Source of the DNA: Branchiostoma floridae
Taxonomy: Eukaryota > Chordata > Leptocardii > Amphioxiformes > Branchiostomatidae
Assembly: GCF_000003815.2 (NCBI RefSeq)
Contig: NW_023365771.1
Span: forward strand, 20,620-76,260
Length of the DNA stretch: 55,641 bases
Direction of reading: 5' to 3'
Numbering within the stretch: the first letter of the stretch is position 1; every line of letters starts with the position of its first letter. Below are positions 22,112 through 32,917 of the stretch, piece after piece. Under the pieces are notes generated by a model that worked only from the letters and a program-made list of their open reading frames with translations, did not search any database and was not told the origin of the DNA. Position numbers and translations under genes: made by a program.

Positions 22112-23526
22112 GTCAGTCTTTACATGTATAAAGGATTAGGCAAATGTCCCAAATAGCAGACTTATATTGTACACATGATGTACACATGCACACTGGGATG
22201 GAGATATCTACAAAACAGATATTTTATCTAAGTTTCACATTTAAGCCCCAGTACAGGATAGCAACAACAGATGATAAACCGGATAGTGTGTGTGTGTGTG
22301 TGATTGAAAGGAAATCCTTGTTGTTGTTTTTTCATTCTTCCTCTTCATCATCATGTTCTTCTCCAAATGATGGGAAAAAAAAAATTCCACGACTAGAGCT
22401 TGGAATAGCTTTAAGTCTGAATAATTCATTTCAAAAAGATCCAGCTTTTTCAATGTCTCTTAATTATAAGGTTCATTGAAAATTCATTATACAATGATGA
22501 TCCGTCCATTAATTGAAAATTGTGATATTGCTTTGTAAATGGTCTTCTCAGTTAAGACTCTAATATACTCAAGAGTACTAGTAAGTGTTTGTGGCACGAG
22601 TTTGTATTAGGCAATGAGATTTAAAAAAAATGATTGTGTGTTAGCCAAGGTTGGATGGGACACCCTTTTTCAACTGACAGAAAGGAAAAGCATTAAAAGT
22701 GGTCTTGGACTACAGTCTTAACAAGACATATTTCACTACATATCTGCAATTATGATCTGCACAACCTTTGCAGTAATAAATCTGTCACGTACAACCTTCG
22801 TATTTGTTTGAAAATAAAAAGTACAAAAATCATTCCTGGAATGAACAACCCCTGATTTCCAAGCTTCTCCTAGAGTCCTACTGTCAACTTAGAAAATGAA
22901 TTGGACTCATTATTCAATAGACTAACAAAATACCTCCATTTCTCTCATAGCAAAAGGCACCCCATGGTCCATCTCACTTTAGGAACAAAATCAAACTTAC
23001 TTGACTGCAAGTTAGGATTAAGGACCACAGCTTTGAACAACACAACCATGCAAAGGGCCAAAAGAATGAAATTTGAAACCTCAAAAATATCAAAATGTGT
23101 TTAGGTCACTTTGTATGAAACAAGTCAATTTTTTGTCCAAGTCAAGTCAAAGTCCCTGCTTTTATTTTTTTAAGGGGTGTGTGTGCAGTTTGCAACGGGT
23201 ACAAGCCAGTTTTTTGCCTTGTCTCTCAGCCATCCTAACATTGATTGGTTGACAAATGCATTCAGAATTGGACTTTCCCACACAGGCCGATGTGGTTATG
23301 CGGACCACATAATTCCCAATTCCACTGTCCCTGACTTCAGATGCCTCGATAGCTGGCAGTTAATTCTGTGTTTTATTCTGATTAGGCATGGCATGAATAC
23401 AATATAACATGAGATATATTCTGTACTAGTATCACCCCCAGTCCAAGTCCTACCTGTCAAATCACCCTCTGGCCGCACATTCTTGCAATACCTTGGTACA
23501 AGTACCTCTACTCTGAACCTCCATAG
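22112..23526 (+). other. Intron of paralogue A
   Basis: AT-rich intron with a short GT microsatellite near 22288-22302. I see no further exon or identifiable mobile element. Confidence 0.7.
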
Positions 23527-23666
23527 GTTGCCTTCAGTGAGGAGTTCTATAGCCTGAGTGTGCATCAGCTGACTGACATCATCAGCCACGATGAGCTGGA
23601 TGTGAAAGAGGAGACAACAGTGTGGGAGGCTGTGGTGAGATGGGTGCAGCAAAGCAGGGAGGACAG
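23527..23666 (+). CDS. Paralogue A exon: BACK domain
   Basis: 140 nt, phase 0 in and phase 2 out. The peptide FYSLSVHQLTDIISHDELDV and VWEAVVRWV is the classic BACK pattern. The donor after GACAG is GTGGGT, as in paralogue B. Confidence 0.88.
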
Positions 23667-23778
23667 GTGGGTGTCCGTGTTTTAGAGGTGCATCTTGTGG
23701 TTTTCACATGAAATAAACATTATATTCACACGTTGACGTTTTACCAAGATTTATCCATTCCTACCCTGTACCCAACAG

Positions 23779-23982
23779 ACTGCACCACCTACCCAGCATC
23801 CTCCCTCACATCCGCTTCAACCTGCTGACCTCAGACGACACAGCAGCCATCTTGGATCACCCCCTGGTAAGGGAGGATGTTGGGAGTTCTGAGGTCATCA
23901 GGAATGTGGTACAGAAAGGGAACCCTGACCTGAAGCCGAGGCATGGGATGTTCATGGAAATGGCTATTCTGTCCAATAATGA
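23779..23982 (+). CDS. Paralogue A exon: end of BACK region
   Basis: The acceptor is CCCAACAG and the donor GTAAGT at 23983. The peptide LHHLPSILPHIRFNLLTSDD is shared with paralogue B, which has KT in place of DT after it. It is two codons longer than the B exon and ends in the same phase 2. Confidence 0.85.
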
Positions 23983-23992
23983 GTAAGTAATA

Positions 23993-24834
23993 CAGTCAAA
24001 CCTGCCCAAGACGACCACCCGGGGGACCGGACAAAAACGGTCGATTTGGACAGGTGGTCGCTGAGAAGAGTATTGACTCAAAACATGCCCTATGCAAAGT
24101 GTAACGGTTTCCGTTGTGTTTAATGGTAAATAGCAAGCACACTGCACGCACGCAAAGAAGCGAGGTATTTAATGTCAAATACAACACGCACACTTTAAAT
24201 TGTAAATTTAACCCCAGCTTTTATACGATACGGTATAATATTTGTACACTAACGTTTTAGACAGTAAGGGAACTTTGATGCTGTCAGTTACCATACAAGC
24301 CTTTATGCGTCGCTGTGTTCTTGATCGCCGTATTTGAAATAACTACAGTGCACCTTTCGAATTCTATGCCCGGTATGTCCCAATAGCGTACTTACCCAAG
24401 GGTGAATGTACAGTACAGTTGGACAAAAGCACTCACACAGATCTTTCTTTAAAAGGTATGAGCTACACGGATCTTTCTTAGAAATTTCCTCCCATATTAC
24501 AGTAGACTGCCCCATTGACCCACCCATTGACCGCCGCAATCTTTATTCTAAACATAACATCATAATGGCAGTCAAAATCCGACGCAAACTGGTCGATTTC
24601 GGCACAAAATCGCGCTAGTTATCATCAAAAATCGATGAAAACCTCAATTTTGAAAATGATGCGGTCGTTAAGGGGCCCAATTTGGGCCGGTCGCGGTCGC
24701 GTTGGCCAGGTGGTCGTTGAGAAAAGGTCGCTTAATGCTTACGTCAATAGGAAAAAAAATCGGGACCGAGAAAAAGCGGTCGAAATGGCCAGGTGGTCGC
24801 TGAGAAGAGGTGGTCGCTCGGGCAGGTTTGACTG
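23993..24834 (+). mobile_element. pogo/Tigger-like non-autonomous element, copy 1
   Basis: The ends are CAGTCAAACCTGCCCAAGAC and CTCGGGCAGGTTTGACTG, flanked by TA on each side (23991-23992 and 24835-24836). TA duplication with a CAG-starting terminal repeat fits the pogo/Tigger branch of Tc1/mariner. The inner parts of the ends repeat GGTCGCTGAGAAGAG-type motifs. No transposase frame is present. Two relatives lie at 29875-30813 (inverted) and 32918-33856. Confidence 0.85.
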
Positions 24835-24836
24835 TA

Positions 24837-25137
24837 CTTCTATTTCATTGAACTTTCTTGGTTGTAAACAATCCTGGTATAATGCCATTCCTGATTTTGT
24901 GGTCTTACAATGCATATTCATGAAAGTACTGCACCTTCAACATNCCTGGTTGTGTGTAAGTGTGCTTTTAGCTGGTATTGTGAATTTACCATAGTGTTAT
25001 AATAGCTGCCATTAATGTATCTTTTCTAAGAAAAGATGTTCCTAAATTCAAAATCTAGTACAATATCTATCCTATTATAAAGGCTTTGCTAAAAATCATG
25101 AAAAATACTGCACTGCTCTGTACTCTAGGTGTGCATA
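24837..25137. other. Short spacer between paralogue A relics and the 3' end of paralogue B
   Basis: No plus-strand kelch exon is seen here, and the only signal is one ambiguous base at 24944. The 3' untranslated region of the minus-strand gene should lie here. Confidence 0.5.
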
Positions 25138-26041
25138 TTAATGTTTGCAACCGTAAGAAGTGATCATTTTGCGTCCTTTAAGATATGGCAGGTACATCCG
25201 TGCTACCGGGCAATGGCGACCATGCACATAATATTCCTTATCAGGCAGCGTGACCTTCAAGTCTGTCCAGGCATCAGAAAGCCTGTCATACACATATACG
25301 TGATCCTCTTCTTCATCGTCATCATTAGTACAGGTTAACCATATGTGCAGCTGGTTATCCAGTACGAAAAGACTGGGTCTAACATTGATATCAAAATTTT
25401 CTGGGTTCGACCAGCTTTGCAATTTCTGCCAGTGGTCTGACTCCGTATCATAAACCATAGTCTGACTGAAGTCAACATCTGTACAGAAAATCATTGTCCC
25501 TATGGCAACGGCTGTGCAAACACTAAAAATGAGCGAAGGTGGGGTCCGCATGCTCCACTTGTCTTGGCTCGGGTCGTAGCGATGCACTTCATCACTTTCT
25601 ATGAAATAGAGGTGTGAACCACATGACAAAGTTGCAACGTAGTATAAAGTTCGATCGAATTGCAGCTGTGAACACTCCTGCCACTGTTTTGTGTGCTGGT
25701 TGTACATTCTCATCTGAAGTAAAGCTAATGGTCCCTCGTCTTGTAATATAAGGTAATACAATGTCCGATCAACTTCAAAAAGCATTTCTTCACAACACTT
25801 CAAATAACATTCCGGGTACTTAGATATTGAGGACATACTTTCATGTTCCCACACATTCTTTGCATGGTCGTATTTAAAAAGGGACACCTGGTCCTCATTC
25901 TCTAATTCTTTAGTTTCCAGGATACAAATGTCATTATCACTGGTGACTGTCATAGCTGAGACATCAGGGAGGTCTTCTGGCTTGTAACTGCAGCTGATGT
26001 ACTTCCCTTCCCGAGGGTTCATGAAGAGGAGCTCATTGGGA
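25138..26041 (-). CDS. Gene B terminal exon: kelch-like repeats
   Basis: 904 nt from acceptor CTCTTCAG to the TAA at 25140-25138. It encodes 301 residues. Five or so degenerate kelch motifs of the form (V/M/R)Y(D/N)xxxxxW occur at roughly even spacing. An acidic insert NDDDEEEDHVYVYD falls between blades. The canonical kelch GG doublets are mostly missing, so the propeller is divergent. Confidence 0.87.
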
Positions 26042-29000
26042 CTGAAGAGGGATAAAAAAACAACAACTGTAATGTGTATTACAAGACCAAAAAATGACAA
26101 AAGGATTGTTCATGACTTACCAAGTCAAATGAATAATAGTATACTGACCCCCGGTACAGCAGAGCCATTTCTGTAGTCATCCCAAGCCTCGGCTTCAGAT
26201 TGGAGTTCACTTTCTGTACCACATTCGTGATGACCTCAGAACTCCCAGGATCCCTGACCAGGGGATGTTCCAAGATGGCTGCCGTTTTGTCTGAGGTCAG
26301 CAGGTTGAAGCGGATGTGAGGGAGGATGCTGGGTAGGTGGTGCAGTCTGTGGGGTACACGGTAGGATGGTATCAGCTGACTTTTTGATGACACAGAGACT
26401 ACTCAATCAAACGTTTGTTTCGTTTTTTTTTTATTTACTTATTTCACTTCATGTTATAACCACAACATTCACCTATAGATCACTGACACCCACCTGTCCT
26501 CCTTGCTGTGCTGTACCCATCTCACCACAGCCTCCCACACTGTTGTCTCCTCTTTAACATCCAGCTCATCGTGGCTGATGATCTCAGTCAGTTGATTCAC
26601 ACTCAGGCTGCAGAACTCCTCTCTGGAGGCAACCTGTGGAGGTGGAGCGTACATGTATAAGTACAGAGTACATGTACAAGTACAAAGGTACTTACGAACA
26701 GTTTTAATCCTGTTCTGCCATGTATATGTAGGGGGGGACACTATTTTGCAAAAATGCAGTTTTTAATTAAATACGCCCCTAGAAATATGGAGACGGTCCA
26801 TCTGAATATGAAAATGCAAAAATTTTGAAAATATTTGATTGCTAACCCCCCTGTACATGCCCCCTGAAGTTTTTAAGTCGACAATGTACTAAACTAGTAT
26901 AACGCTATACTACCAAACATGCTTAATGTCTTAGAAATTGTACTTTGGCATCCTTGGCAGAATATTTGACTTCAGGAGAGATCATTGTGGATATCTGAAC
27001 CTCCAAATGTATTTCCCATGCAATTATGGACTATTCCAAATCACCCCCATGGCAAAAATGGACTGATCCAAACTCAAAATTGGACAAAACGGGCTACAGG
27101 TATATCATAGTATAGTCTGTATTCATTTCTACCAATTTTTACACTCAATCGCACAGGGGCAGTTAGCCTTGTAGGATTTTAAAACGCCAGTGGTACTGAA
27201 ATACTCTGCAAAACAGATTTCTTTGTAGCGAAATGGAGTATCACAAGTTTTCACATACTGAATCAGGTCCGGGTTCAGGTCCGGACCTCTGGACCTGAAC
27301 CACACCTGCATGAACCTGAATTTTCTGTACCGTTTACCCACTCCTATCAGGCACCCCTGTAGTTACATGTAACTTATGTTTTATCCTATCAAGAAATAAA
27401 TACGTATGCATGTAGGTGCACAGGGGGAAAGTTGTGTTCCAACTGAAAAATTTCAGGTTGCCCACTGTGCTACCTGGATTTAAGATTACGACTTACGTTG
27501 CGCCAACCAAAATGCATTTTCAAGTGTGCAAGTGGGTATTTCACTGTTGCTGGAGGTAAGGGATGCAGCCTTCAGGTTTATCTCTTAGGAGATGTTCCAA
27601 CAGACAAGGAAATAAGAAGTCTGTAGTGCCATTGTCCAAGTGGTAACCACAATTACCAATCTGAAGTGGTACAGAAAAAGAGAAGAGAACCTGGATCGTT
27701 TAGACAGTACAGTAGAGAAGTCAGGAAAGGAGGCAGGATACCAGAGATTCTGATAGCTTGGAAGAGAAATGAGGAGGAGCTTAAGAAGCAAGGACTCAAT
27801 GGGAAAGAGATTGCATACATTGCTGTTGATTGGAAGAGAGACAAATACCTACTACAAACCCTGAAAACCCAACATGGATCTTTCACATCAACAGCAGAAG
27901 TTGATATATTGTAAGTGTAAAGCTCAGCCAAACTCAAGAACACAGCCCTGTCACTACCGATAACCACGAAAACTCCATCTGCGGTCAACCTAAAATTGTA
28001 CTTGAACAATGTTACACCCCATTGACATCATCAATGAGTATAAATTTGACTATGGTTCTTTTGATTCTGTTGTAAATAGATGTACCAATAGAACACTGTT
28101 GAAATTCAGCATCACAGGCATCTTGCTTACAATGACAGATATCAGGGCTCGAAATACTACCTGCTTATGCAGGGTAGTGCAGGTAAGATTGGAGCTGTGC
28201 AGGTATTTCTGATGTCTACCTGCACCTAACCTGCACTGGTCCAAGTACTGGGTACAGGTTAGTGCAGCTAAAATTGGAGCTGTGTAGGTATTTCTGATGT
28301 CTACCTGCACCTAACCTGCACTGGTCCATGTACTGGGTACAGGTTAGTGCAGGTAAAATTGGAGCTGTGCAGGTTAGTGCAGGTAAAATTGGAGCTGTGC
28401 AGGGTAGTGCAGGTAAAATTGGAGCTGTGCAGGTATTTCTGGTGTCTACCTGCACCTAACCTGCACTGGTCCATGTAATTGGTATATACAGGTTAGTGCA
28501 GGTAAAATTGGAGCTGTGTAGGTATTTCTGGTGTCTACCTGCACCTAACCTGCACTGGTCCATGTAATGGGTATATACAGGTTAGTGCAGGTAAAATTGG
28601 AGCTGTGCAGGTTAGTGCAGGTAAAATTGGAGCTGTGCAGGGTAGTGCAGGTAAAATTGGAGCTGTGCAGGTATTTCTGGTGTCTACCTGCACCTAACCT
28701 GCACTGGTCCGTGTAATGGGTATATACAGGTTAGTGCAGGTAAAATTGGAGCTGTGCAGGTTAGTGCAGGTAAGATTGGAGCTGTGCAGGTATTTTTGAT
28801 GTCTAACCTGAACCAAACTTGCCCTGGTCCCAAATACTAGGTTTTTATACATAAACGTTATATGATGTAGGTATACGTGGATTGTTATTAGCTGCATTGA
28901 ATGTTACCACTACCATCTATATTAAGTAATATTCTGTAGAAAAGAAAAAATAGCAATGGTTCCTGAACAATTTTAGTATGAACTATACTTCCAAAATTCA

Positions 29001-31386
29001 GAGTGGTACAGGTAAAATTTGTCTGCTGCAGGCTACTCTTAATGTTACCTGCACCAGTGCAGGTACGCAGAAAAAGTATTTCAAGCCTTGGATATAGTAT
29101 GTACATGTACAAGAGAGCCTAGTAGTAGAGAGAACAGTCAACGGTTGCTTTCTTGTCCATACTTGACGACACATATACAAAAACACTGGTTTTAAGCTTG
29201 GTAAAAAAACTGTGTTTTTGTAACCTTGAAACAATGTTTCTTTTTGAAGTTGCCCAATTCCTTGGCATGAGTTTCTTAAAATCTTACCACTATTCTTGTG
29301 AAGCTAAAGACACTCTGTAGTTGATTTGGGTACTCTTTGTTATTCTCAGCACTTGTCGAATTACTGCCCTACCGTGATTTCCCTGTTTTTGGCCAAAGAA
29401 TTGAAATTCGCCCCAATACTTGCTGCCTTGTTGCCATGGCAACCAAGAATATTAAGCCAAAACCTGATAGAAAGGTATCTTGGAGTGTAATGTATCATTT
29501 AATTACACAAAATGTGCAAAAAGAACTGAAGTAATGCAGTCAGTGCTTGCAGACCTTAGCAACGTCACACAAGTACATGGCGAGGGGGTATCCAAACTTC
29601 AGGGGGTATGTACAGGGGGGTTAGAGTTTTACAATTGCCTAATTTTTGTGATTTCTGTGTTTATATAGATCATCTCCATATTTTAGAATGCGTATTTCAA
29701 AAAGTTTGTACTAATGTCCCCCCCTAATAGTATATGACAGCTACATGAAGCTACATGTATGTGTCACAGTAGAGATCACGATCCAGTAGCATCCGCGATT
29801 CTACTGGATCGTGATCTCTACTGTGACATACATTTTTCAAGCTTAAGGAAAGCTGAGAGAAAGGAAAGTGGGTACAGTCAAACCTGCCCGAGCGACCACC
29901 TCCTCTCAGCGACCACCTGGCCATTTCGACCGCTTTTTCTCAGTCCCAAATTTTTTTCCCATTGACGTAAGCATTAAGCGACCTTTTCTCAACGACCACC
30001 TGGCCAACGCGACCGCGACCGCCCCAAATTTGGACCCATAACGACCGCATCATTTTCAAAATTGAGGTTTTCATCGATTTTTTATGATAACTAGCGCGAT
30101 TTTGTGCCGAAATCGGCCAGTTTGCGGCGGATTTTGACTGCCATTACGATGTTATGTTTAGAATACAGATGGCGGCGGTCAATGGGGCTGTCTACTGTAA
30201 TATGGGAGGAAATTTCGTTGTAAGAAAATCCGAATTTAGTTGTTACAGAAGTTTTTTTTAGATCTATATCATCATAAGGTGAACGAATGCTGAAACGTAT
30301 AGACTTTCTATAGCCTCATACTTTTTCAAGAAATATCTTTGTAAGCTCATACCTTTTTAAGAAAGATCTGAGTGAGTGCTTTTGTTCGTGTGTAAGTACG
30401 CTATCGGGACGTACCGGGCATCGAATTTGAAAGGTGCACCGTAGTTATTTCAGATGCGGCGATCAAGAACACAGCGACGCATGGCTTGTATGGTAACAGA
30501 CAGCATCAAAGTTCCCTTACTGTCTAAAACGTTAGTGTACAAATATTGAGCTTTAGAACACTGTATTGAATAAAAGCTCGATAAAAGCTTGGGGTTAAAT
30601 TTACAGTTTACAGTGTGTGTGTTGTATTTGACTTTAAAGACCTCGCTTCTTTGCGTGTGTGCAGTGTGCTTGTTATCTGCCATAAACACAACGGAAACCA
30701 TTTATACTTTGCATCGGGTATGTTTTGAGTTGATACTCTTCTCAGCGACCACCTGTCCAAATCGACCGTTTTTTTCCGGTCCCACGGGTGGTCGACTTGG
30801 GCAGGTTTGACTGTATAAGCAAATAAAAGAAATAGAAAGCAAAACGCTCTGTATAGGAAGTGTAAGGCGTAACACACCAGCTCTGTTGGCATGTACTGTG
30901 GCAGCATCTGTTATATCATACTTAACTCATCACCTTGGCACACAAGATTAAATGATTTCAAAGCATTTTTCGAAATGTCATACTTGTGCTGCATCTATCT
31001 TCCCCAAAATATTACTACCTCACTGCAGGCTTCATTTCCTATGATGTCACAAATTAATGTACAGTAGGTATCTAATCTAAATTGCAAATTCAATTCTGTC
31101 ACCCATTATAAAGACTAACCTCAGTAAAGTGTCTGGCGATCCACTGCTGACATTGCTTCTGGACAATGTCAACAGAGAAGACATCAGCAAAGTCGTACAG
31201 GTTTACACAGGTGGCCACGGAGCACTCCACGTTCATGGCCATGTAGCTGCTGCAGGTGTCTGTCACATAGTCCAGTTGGAGGAGGTCAGCTGCCTGGTAC
31301 AGGGGCTGCACTTTGTCCAGGGACACATGGAGGGTTCCTGAGTAGATGTAACTCAGGATCTCCTCAAACATGCCTGCATCCAAACC
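25138..31386 (-). CDS. BTB-BACK-kelch protein B (KLHL-like), 5' exon missing
   Basis: Four minus-strand exons join in frame: 31386-31120 (267 nt, phase 0 out), 26633-26494 (140 nt, phase 2 out), 26346-26149 (198 nt, phase 2 out) and 26041-25138 (904 nt, ending in TAA). Together they encode about 502 residues. These cover the late BTB fold, BACK, and a C-terminal region with degenerate kelch blades (repeated YD/YN..W: KYDHAKNVW, MYNQHTKQW, RYDPSQDKW, VYDTESDHW, VYDRLSDAW). Proteins of this type link substrates, bound by the kelch propeller, to cullin-3. The BTB start, including the initiator, is not seen; it may lie in the N gap at 31440-32020. The 4.5-kb intron between the first two exons holds several transposons. 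Confidence 0.87.
26149..26346 (-). CDS. Gene B exon: end of BACK region
   Basis: The acceptor is TACCCCACAG. I place the donor at GTCAGT (first base 26148), because only this site leaves phase 2 and keeps the kelch exon open. The stronger-looking GTAAGT downstream (first base 26120) would leave phase 0 and run into TGA. The peptide is LHHLPSILPHIRFNLLTSDK onward, ending LLYRG. Confidence 0.8.
26494..26633 (-). CDS. Gene B exon: BACK domain
   Basis: 140 nt with acceptor CCTCCACAG and donor GTGGGT. The peptide has FCSLSVNQLTEIISHDELDV and VWEAVVRWVQ. Confidence 0.9.
26634..28137 (-). other. Gene B intron, proximal part with an old dispersed repeat (27105-27350)
   Basis: This is intron sequence. 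The segment at 27105-27350, with CAGGTCCGGGTTCAGGTCCG, is the diverged counterpart of 19740-20050. I see nothing else nameable. Confidence 0.6.
28143..29090. mobile_element. hAT-like non-autonomous element with internal tandem repeats
   Basis: The ends are CAGGGCTCGAAATACT and AGTATTTCAAGCCTTG, an imperfect inverted repeat, with GATAT directly outside each end (28138-28142 and 29091-29095). CAGGG termini suggest hAT, although the visible duplication is 5 bp and not the usual 8. The interior is a variable tandem array of GGTTAGTGCAGGTAAAATTG-type subunits, broken by CTACCTGCACCTAACCTGCA at 28216, 28301, 28446, 28535 and 28684. No transposase is present. Confidence 0.7.
29762..29828. repeat. 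Perfect 28-bp stem with 11-nt loop
   Basis: Left arm 29762-29789 (TGTCACAGTAGAGATCACGA, then TCCAGTAG) pairs perfectly with 29801-29828. The loop is CATCCGCGATT. It lies in the gene B intron, about 45 bp from the inverted pogo-like element. It could be a tiny MITE or a hairpin RNA precursor. The DNA alone cannot tell which. Confidence 0.85.
29875..30813 (-). mobile_element. pogo/Tigger-like non-autonomous element, copy 2 (inverted)
   Basis: The ends are CAGTCAAACCTGCCCGAGCG and CTTGGGCAGGTTTGACTG with TA on both sides (29873-29874 and 30814-30815). At 939 bp it has the same length as copy 3. Its sequence is the reverse orientation of copies 1 and 3. No long frame encodes a transposase. Confidence 0.87.
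30816..31119 (-). other. Gene B intron next to the BTB exon
   Basis: Simple intron sequence beginning at the donor GTTAGT of the BTB exon. No feature seen. Confidence 0.6.
31120..31386 (-). CDS. Gene B exon: C-terminal BTB and start of BACK
   Basis: 89 codons between acceptor TCTCTTGCAG and donor GTTAGT. The peptide contains EILSYIYSGTLHVSLDKVQP, AADLLQLDYV, LYDFADVFSVDIV and WIARHFTE. Length and phase are identical to the paralogue A exon. Confidence 0.9.
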
Positions 31387-31439
31387 CTGCAAGAGAATAA
31401 ACGTTTACCACAGAGGGTAATACCCGTATCATTATCAGG

Positions 31440-32020
31440 NNNNNNNNNNNNNNNNNNNNNNNNNNNNNNNNNNNNNNNNNNNNNNNNNNNNNNNNNNNNN
31501 NNNNNNNNNNNNNNNNNNNNNNNNNNNNNNNNNNNNNNNNNNNNNNNNNNNNNNNNNNNNNNNNNNNNNNNNNNNNNNNNNNNNNNNNNNNNNNNNNNNN
31601 NNNNNNNNNNNNNNNNNNNNNNNNNNNNNNNNNNNNNNNNNNNNNNNNNNNNNNNNNNNNNNNNNNNNNNNNNNNNNNNNNNNNNNNNNNNNNNNNNNNN
31701 NNNNNNNNNNNNNNNNNNNNNNNNNNNNNNNNNNNNNNNNNNNNNNNNNNNNNNNNNNNNNNNNNNNNNNNNNNNNNNNNNNNNNNNNNNNNNNNNNNNN
31801 NNNNNNNNNNNNNNNNNNNNNNNNNNNNNNNNNNNNNNNNNNNNNNNNNNNNNNNNNNNNNNNNNNNNNNNNNNNNNNNNNNNNNNNNNNNNNNNNNNNN
31901 NNNNNNNNNNNNNNNNNNNNNNNNNNNNNNNNNNNNNNNNNNNNNNNNNNNNNNNNNNNNNNNNNNNNNNNNNNNNNNNNNNNNNNNNNNNNNNNNNNNN
32001 NNNNNNNNNNNNNNNNNNNN
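31440..32020. other. Assembly gap (581 N) upstream of gene B
   Basis: The missing first BTB exon of gene B could lie here. A LINE 3' fragment starts at its right edge. Confidence 0.99.
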
Positions 32021-32095
32021 TGTTTATGCATACCACTACTGTTTTACTTTGTATGCAAGTAGCCCTCGGGCATGAATTTGCAACAAAGATTATTA
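32021..32095 (+). mobile_element. LINE 3'-end fragment (same family as 12593-19130)
   Basis: TATGCAAGTAGCCCTCGGGC, then ATGAATTTGCAACAAAG, matches the end of the full-length element (TTGCAATTAGCCCTCGGGCA..TTGCAAATAAAC). Its 5' part is hidden in the gap. A short ATT-rich tail follows. Confidence 0.7.
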
Positions 32096-32917
32096 TTATC
32101 ATTATCCGCTACTTGGAGACCACAATTACATATAGAAGGCGTTACCGTCTGGAATATCTACAATCACCAACCATCTAAATACTGTAAATCAATTAGAATT
32201 CGTGGCGGATTGATTTTGCGGGGGTGGGGGATGGGGGTGAAGTGTTTCAAGTTCACCATGAACAAAAAGTCTTATAAGGGCGACCTAACTGAACAACTGC
32301 TGTCAGGAAATGATGAAATGTGAAGGTTCAGATGTCTATCTTGAAATGTTCGTAGTTTTGGCGTGACCTTGCCAATATGAATTTATAACAGCAAATGATA
32401 TGTTTCCATTGTGTTACTACTGTTACAGTAACACTTAATTGTTTGAACCACAGACTTTTAATACACTGAGAAACACTTCATTCCCTCCTACCATAGAATG
32501 AAACCCTGCAAAGATAAATAGATTTACAGCACAATAGATTCAGTACAAAACTGTAAAGGCTGCCTGAAATTTGGTTAGTTAACATTTCCTATTTGGACAA
32601 GGTTGAGTTTCCCAATGGCAAGTTTTTGTTTTTTTCATCATTCAAGTCTAAGTGAACCGAAGACGTGTAGTATTTACAGATTGTGTGAATGATGTCTTGA
32701 TTTGTATCTAGGTTAGAAAAAACAAGATGAATGTGATAGATATATTCCAGGTACATTGTTAGATTCCTAACAGAATGTTGAACTCCGTCCTATGGTATAG
32801 ACCAACAACCATTGAACATGTACTCAAATATCCTCAGGTGTAGTCTCTGTGTTTTATGCCTGGTCTTGCACCATTCAGTACTGTATTTAGCGGAAGTTAA
32901 CCATTAAAAGCACAATA
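32096..32917. other. Non-coding stretch
   Basis: No gene, repeat family or splice-consistent coding segment is recognised. Confidence 0.5.

Larger units (their letters stand above)
21845..23982 (+). pseudogene. BTB-BACK-kelch paralogue A, 3'-truncated (no kelch exon)
   Basis: Three exons match paralogue B (minus strand, 31386-25138) in order, phase and nearly in length: 21845-22111 (267 nt), 23527-23666 (140 nt) and 23779-23982 (204 nt). The splice sites are intact: acceptors TTTTTCAG, CTCCATAG and CCCAACAG; donors GTCAGT, GTGGGT and GTAAGT. The encoded part is the end of the BTB fold plus the BACK region, as in KLHL-type substrate adaptors of cullin-3 ubiquitin ligases. Exon 3 ends in phase 2, which would fit a kelch exon like that of paralogue B. 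But no plus-strand kelch exon follows. A pogo-like element starts 11 bp past exon 3, and the next kelch sequence belongs to paralogue B on the other strand. The BTB first exon is also not visible. It may be a partial duplicate, or a casualty of misassembly. Confidence 0.75.

Noticed and set aside
26121-26149. Using the GTAAGT at 26120 as donor of the third gene B exon
   Set aside because: It would leave phase 0 and put a stop at the beginning of the kelch exon. The GTCAGT at 26148 keeps the frame and matches the phase of paralogue A.
28143-29090. CRISPR-like repeat-spacer array
   Set aside because: The repeats are contiguous and of varying period without unique spacers, and the array is bounded by inverted termini in a eukaryotic intron. 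The 11-bp, 47-bp and 60-bp arrays fail for the same reason.
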